Source: JAYFQE01 sp034927345 (lineage in GTDB: Bacteria > Bacillota > Clostridia > Saccharofermentanales > UBA5734). Taken from it: a DNA stretch of 64,000 nt. Location of the stretch: the NCBI GenBank assembly GCA_034927345.1, contig JAYFQE010000001.1, positions 118,154 to 182,153 on the forward strand. The letters are read 5' to 3'. How positions within the stretch are numbered: the first letter of the stretch is position 1; each line of letters starts with the position of its first letter. The notes below the pieces were generated by a model. That model was given only the letters and a program-made list of their open reading frames with translations, searched no databases and was not told where the DNA came from. This document shows positions 61,922 through 64,000 of this stretch, in pieces. The position numbers and the translations under genes were made by a program.

Positions 61922-63106
61922 ATGAACAAAACAGGCACACTATGGTCAAGAGACTACATATTCTTAATGATTGCTAATTTTTTTCTATTCTTTGGGGACA
62001 ATCTGCTGCTGCCGGTAATACCTGTTTATATAAAGCAAAACGGCGCTTATAATTTCCAGATAGGGATAGTAACTGCTGTTTTCTTTGCGACATCGATACT
62101 TATGCGGATGTTTACAGGCAGAGCATCAGCACGCCTTGGGAAAAAAGCACTTCTGATACTGGCGGTATCTGTTTTCGCCCTTGTTATGTTGGGATACTAT
62201 TTATTCGCGGGCTTAATAATGATTTTAGTTTTAAGGCTGGTTCAGGGCTTAAGCTTTGGTGCCTCAACTACATTGTACGGTTCAACGGCTGCAGACATTA
62301 TACCATATGAGAGAATGGGAGAGGGCATAGGTTATTTTGGATTAGGTATGACCATTGCTGCCGCCCTCGGGCCGTTTCTCGGTGCAGCCGCAGTCTCATT
62401 AACTAATTATAAATGGGTGTTTTTGGTTGCTGCCCTGCTTGTAATGATTACGATACCGTTATCGTTTTTCATTAAGGCTGACAACCACAGAATACCTGTC
62501 AAAAAAAAGGTTGATATAAAAGACTTCCTTTCAGATTTCATTGAGCCGACAGCGTTTTATCCATCTGTCTTCATACTTTTGATTGGTTTGTCGATGGGAG
62601 GAATTTATACATATGTTGTTCTGTTCGGCAAAGAAATGAGCATAAATAACATATCTGTTTACTTTCTTGTGCTCTCGTCTATGGAATTCCTCGTACGAAT
62701 GTTTTGCGGCAAATTGTATGATAAAAAAGGCCTGAATTATATAGTGGTTCCGGGGGCAATTGCCGGAGTCATCGGCTGCGTTGTGATAGCAAATGCGGCT
62801 AATTTGGCGATGGTGTCCATTTCTGCCGCCTTTTGTGGAATTGCCTTTGGTATGATATTTCCTGCTATGCAGGCTAGTGCAATGAAAAGCGCCAAACCTG
62901 AACGCAGAGTAGCCGCCAACGCAACCATATACAATTTTCTTGATATCGGTATGGCGCTTGGCCCGCTATTGTTCGGAGCCGTGGCACAGCTTTCAGGTTA
63001 CGCAGATACGTTTATGCTTTCTAGCTCGGTTTTTGTTGTAATGCTGGTCATACTTGCGGCCGCTGCTATAATCAAAAGGAAGAAAAAGGTCGCCAGCCAA
63101 AATTAA
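61922..63106 (+). CDS. MFS transporter, probably a drug efflux pump, likely acquired
   Basis: 394 residues with 12 predicted helices. The start (DYIFLMIANFFLFFGDNLLLPVIPVY), motif A-like segment (MRMFTGRASARLGKKALL near residue 60) and RLVQGLSFGASTTLYG near 105 fit the drug-efflux side of the MFS. GGAG lies nine bases before the ATG. Codon use is AT-rich (ATA and AGA are common), unlike the GC-rich neighbours, which points to horizontal transfer. An attenuator precedes it and a terminator follows at 63250. The substrate is unknown. Confidence 0.9.
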   Translation: MNKTGTLWSRDYIFLMIANFFLFFGDNLLLPVIPVYIKQNGAYNFQIGIVTAVFFATSILMRMFTGRASARLGKKALLILAVSVFALVMLGYYLFAGLIMILVLRLVQGLSFGASTTLYGSTAADIIPYERMGEGIGYFGLGMTIAAALGPFLGAAAVSLTNYKWVFLVAALLVMITIPLSFFIKADNHRIPVKKKVDIKDFLSDFIEPTAFYPSVFILLIGLSMGGIYTYVVLFGKEMSINNISVYFLVLSSMEFLVRMFCGKLYDKKGLNYIVVPGAIAGVIGCVVIANAANLAMVSISAAFCGIAFGMIFPAMQASAMKSAKPERRVAANATIYNFLDIGMALGPLLFGAVAQLSGYADTFMLSSSVFVVMLVILAAAAIIKRKKKVASQN

Positions 63107-63249
63107 GAAAGGATGGTTACAATTGAGAATTTATTTATTTGGATATTAACAGACGAAAATGAGCATTATTAACATACCGCTTTGTGATTGCCCTCAAACC
63201 ATTGATATTACTGGGTTTTTCAAATAGATGCTGTAAGAATACTCGCACC
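63107..63249. other. non-coding stretch after the MFS gene
   Basis: AT-rich with no frame of note. It includes CGCACCAAA at 63244-63252, the same nine bases found at the tRNA-Leu 3' end (61300-61308). Confidence 0.5.
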
Positions 63250-63288
63250 AAAATCAGAGTCGTCGAACTTGACGGCTCTGATTTTTTT
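63250..63288 (+). terminator. intrinsic terminator of the MFS unit
   Basis: AAAATCAGAGTCGTCGA and TTGACGGCTCTGATTTT pair almost fully, leaving a very small loop, and end in seven T (63282-63288). Confidence 0.85.
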
Positions 63289-63390
63289 ATCTTGAATTTT
63301 CTAATATTTACCTAAGATTCCTCCGCTTTTCAATTTTTCAAATGCTATAAGAACACTTGTAACTGAGGTGCGATCGGGCTGGCAGTGCGA

Positions 63391-63813
63391 TTAAACTGGT
63401 TCAAATCGAACCGGACGTGACAGCTTTCCTAAACAGATAGGTCGCATGTCATTTTGGTCATTTCCCCAGAGACTTGCAACTGATATATGAGCACTATCAT
63501 ACGTTTTGAAGAAGCATTCACCGGTGTTCATGTTCGCAAAGACTGTATATCGGGTATAATCATACGTACCTCGATCCGTGATAACAATGCCTTTGGGAAT
63601 CGTTACCCCTTCTGCTATGTGAAAACATGTCAGAGTCGCTTCAATCCGGTTTCTAGGCGCCGGCACGTGGTTCCTTTGGTACGCCGTTTTGACAAAGCGC
63701 TCCGGCGAGGTATATCCTCCGGGCAGCGGCATAGTTCCCGCTCCCTGGCCAAACGGCGTTAACCACACTTCTCCCCAAAAGGTCTCCTGATTCTGCGTCG
63801 GTGATACATCCAT
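63391..63813 (-). pseudogene. truncated choloylglycine hydrolase family gene, C-terminal part only
   Basis: 140 codons matching the C-terminal ~125 residues of the bile salt hydrolase / penicillin V acylase (Ntn-hydrolase) family: FGQGAGTMPLPGGYTSPERF, VTIPKGIVI, TYDYTRYTVFANMNTGECFF and KTYDSAHISV. Full-length members have ~320-330 residues with an N-terminal catalytic Cys2; that half is missing. The first ATG follows an in-frame TAA, so nothing extends upstream. The fragment should be inactive. Its residues before FGQGAG do not match the family, which marks the break point near 63770-63813. It may have been cut by an insertion whose tail lies at 63912-63998. Confidence 0.75.
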
Positions 63814-63911
63814 TTACATTTGGTCACGCGGGAACATTGTCAATTGGGGGGTTAACTTTGGTCGTGTCAAGGATTATGCGCACTTTCTGTTCTCACTTGG
63901 TTAACTGACCA

Positions 63912-63998
63912 TCAGCCAGCTGTCAGATCGGTAGCCACCTCCTCACTCAGGTCCATCGACTCCAGGTGCTTCATATTCAGATATAGCTTCATCCCCCA
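63912..63998 (-). CDS. possible C-terminal end of a gene continuing past the window
   Basis: An open minus-strand frame enters from the window end and stops at 63912-63914, reading MKLYLNMKHLESMDLSEEVA then TDLTAG. It is too short to identify. It could be the tail of a transposase or other mobile-element gene. It does not join the choloylglycine hydrolase fragment. Confidence 0.3.
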   Translation of the reverse strand, partial: WGMKLYLNMKHLESMDLSEEVATDLTAG

Positions 63999-64000
63999 AA

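Noticed and set aside
1..64000. CRISPR array, rRNA operon, prophage or complete insertion sequence
   Set aside because: No regularly spaced repeats, rRNA-like stretches or intact transposase/integrase frames were seen.

Overview
The window looks like chromosomal DNA of an anaerobic, moderately GC-rich Gram-positive bacterium, most likely class Clostridia. The reasons are AGGAGG-type ribosome sites before most genes, a CIRCE-controlled hrcA-grpE-dnaK-dnaJ cluster, a T-box riboswitch, an archaeal-type AspRS (AspS2) beside gatCAB, a DUF5685/J-domain pair and several clostridial-type hypothetical proteins. The species cannot be named from sequence alone.

Layout. 1-3.7 kb: end of an ABC exporter subunit, an HxxxD acyltransferase and galM. 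3.75-8.14 kb (minus): gltX, glnS and an iron alcohol dehydrogenase as one unit, closed by a strong hairpin shared with galM. 8.3-14.4 kb: a DUF5685 / Cys-tailed J-protein / membrane protein trio, a PBP5-like protein that has lost its catalytic motifs, an AraC regulator, an M28-type lipoprotein lacking the usual catalytic Glu, and an unknown protein. 14.5-28.8 kb: SPFH protein, hemW, then the heat-shock operon, in which ydbS/ydbT-like PH proteins and a HAAS-like protein lie between dnaJ and prmA, followed by a PfkB kinase, an exonuclease and an AEC transporter. 28.9-43.2 kb: a carbohydrate region with ROK kinase, SIS isomerase, PfkB kinase, mannitol-1-phosphate dehydrogenase and a ROK repressor, then DUF362 ferredoxin, DUF4349 lipoprotein, SGNH hydrolase and apt, then an AraC regulator divergent from two TIM-barrel isomerases and two Gfo/Idh/MocA oxidoreductases. 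43.3-46.6 kb: GNAT, DUF6904-like, HIRAN and nitroreductase proteins. 46.6-51.7 kb: a T-box leader driving aspS2-gatC-gatA-gatB. 51.7-60.8 kb: mutY, PH protein, a membrane protein, rsmE-hisS-aspS-lepB and lepA. 61.2 kb: tRNA-Leu(UAG). From there to the end the DNA is AT-rich and looks acquired: an MFS pump behind an attenuator-like leader, and a truncated choloylglycine-hydrolase fragment.

How the genes fit together. Translation is the main theme: gltX, glnS, aspS2, gatCAB, hisS, aspS, rsmE, prmA, lepA and tRNA-Leu. AspS2 plus GatCAB should make Asn-tRNA(Asn) by transamidation. GlnRS is also encoded, so Gln-tRNA need not depend on GatCAB. The T-box specifier region contains GAAC, which reads as overlapping GAA (Glu) and AAC (Asn) codons.

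The most notable items are this overlapping specifier, the PBP5-like pseudoenzyme, the DUF5685/Cys-tailed J-protein/membrane trio, the paired isomerase/oxidoreductase sugar cluster, and the attenuator-controlled MFS gene beside tRNA-Leu. I saw no CRISPR array, prophage or rRNA gene.
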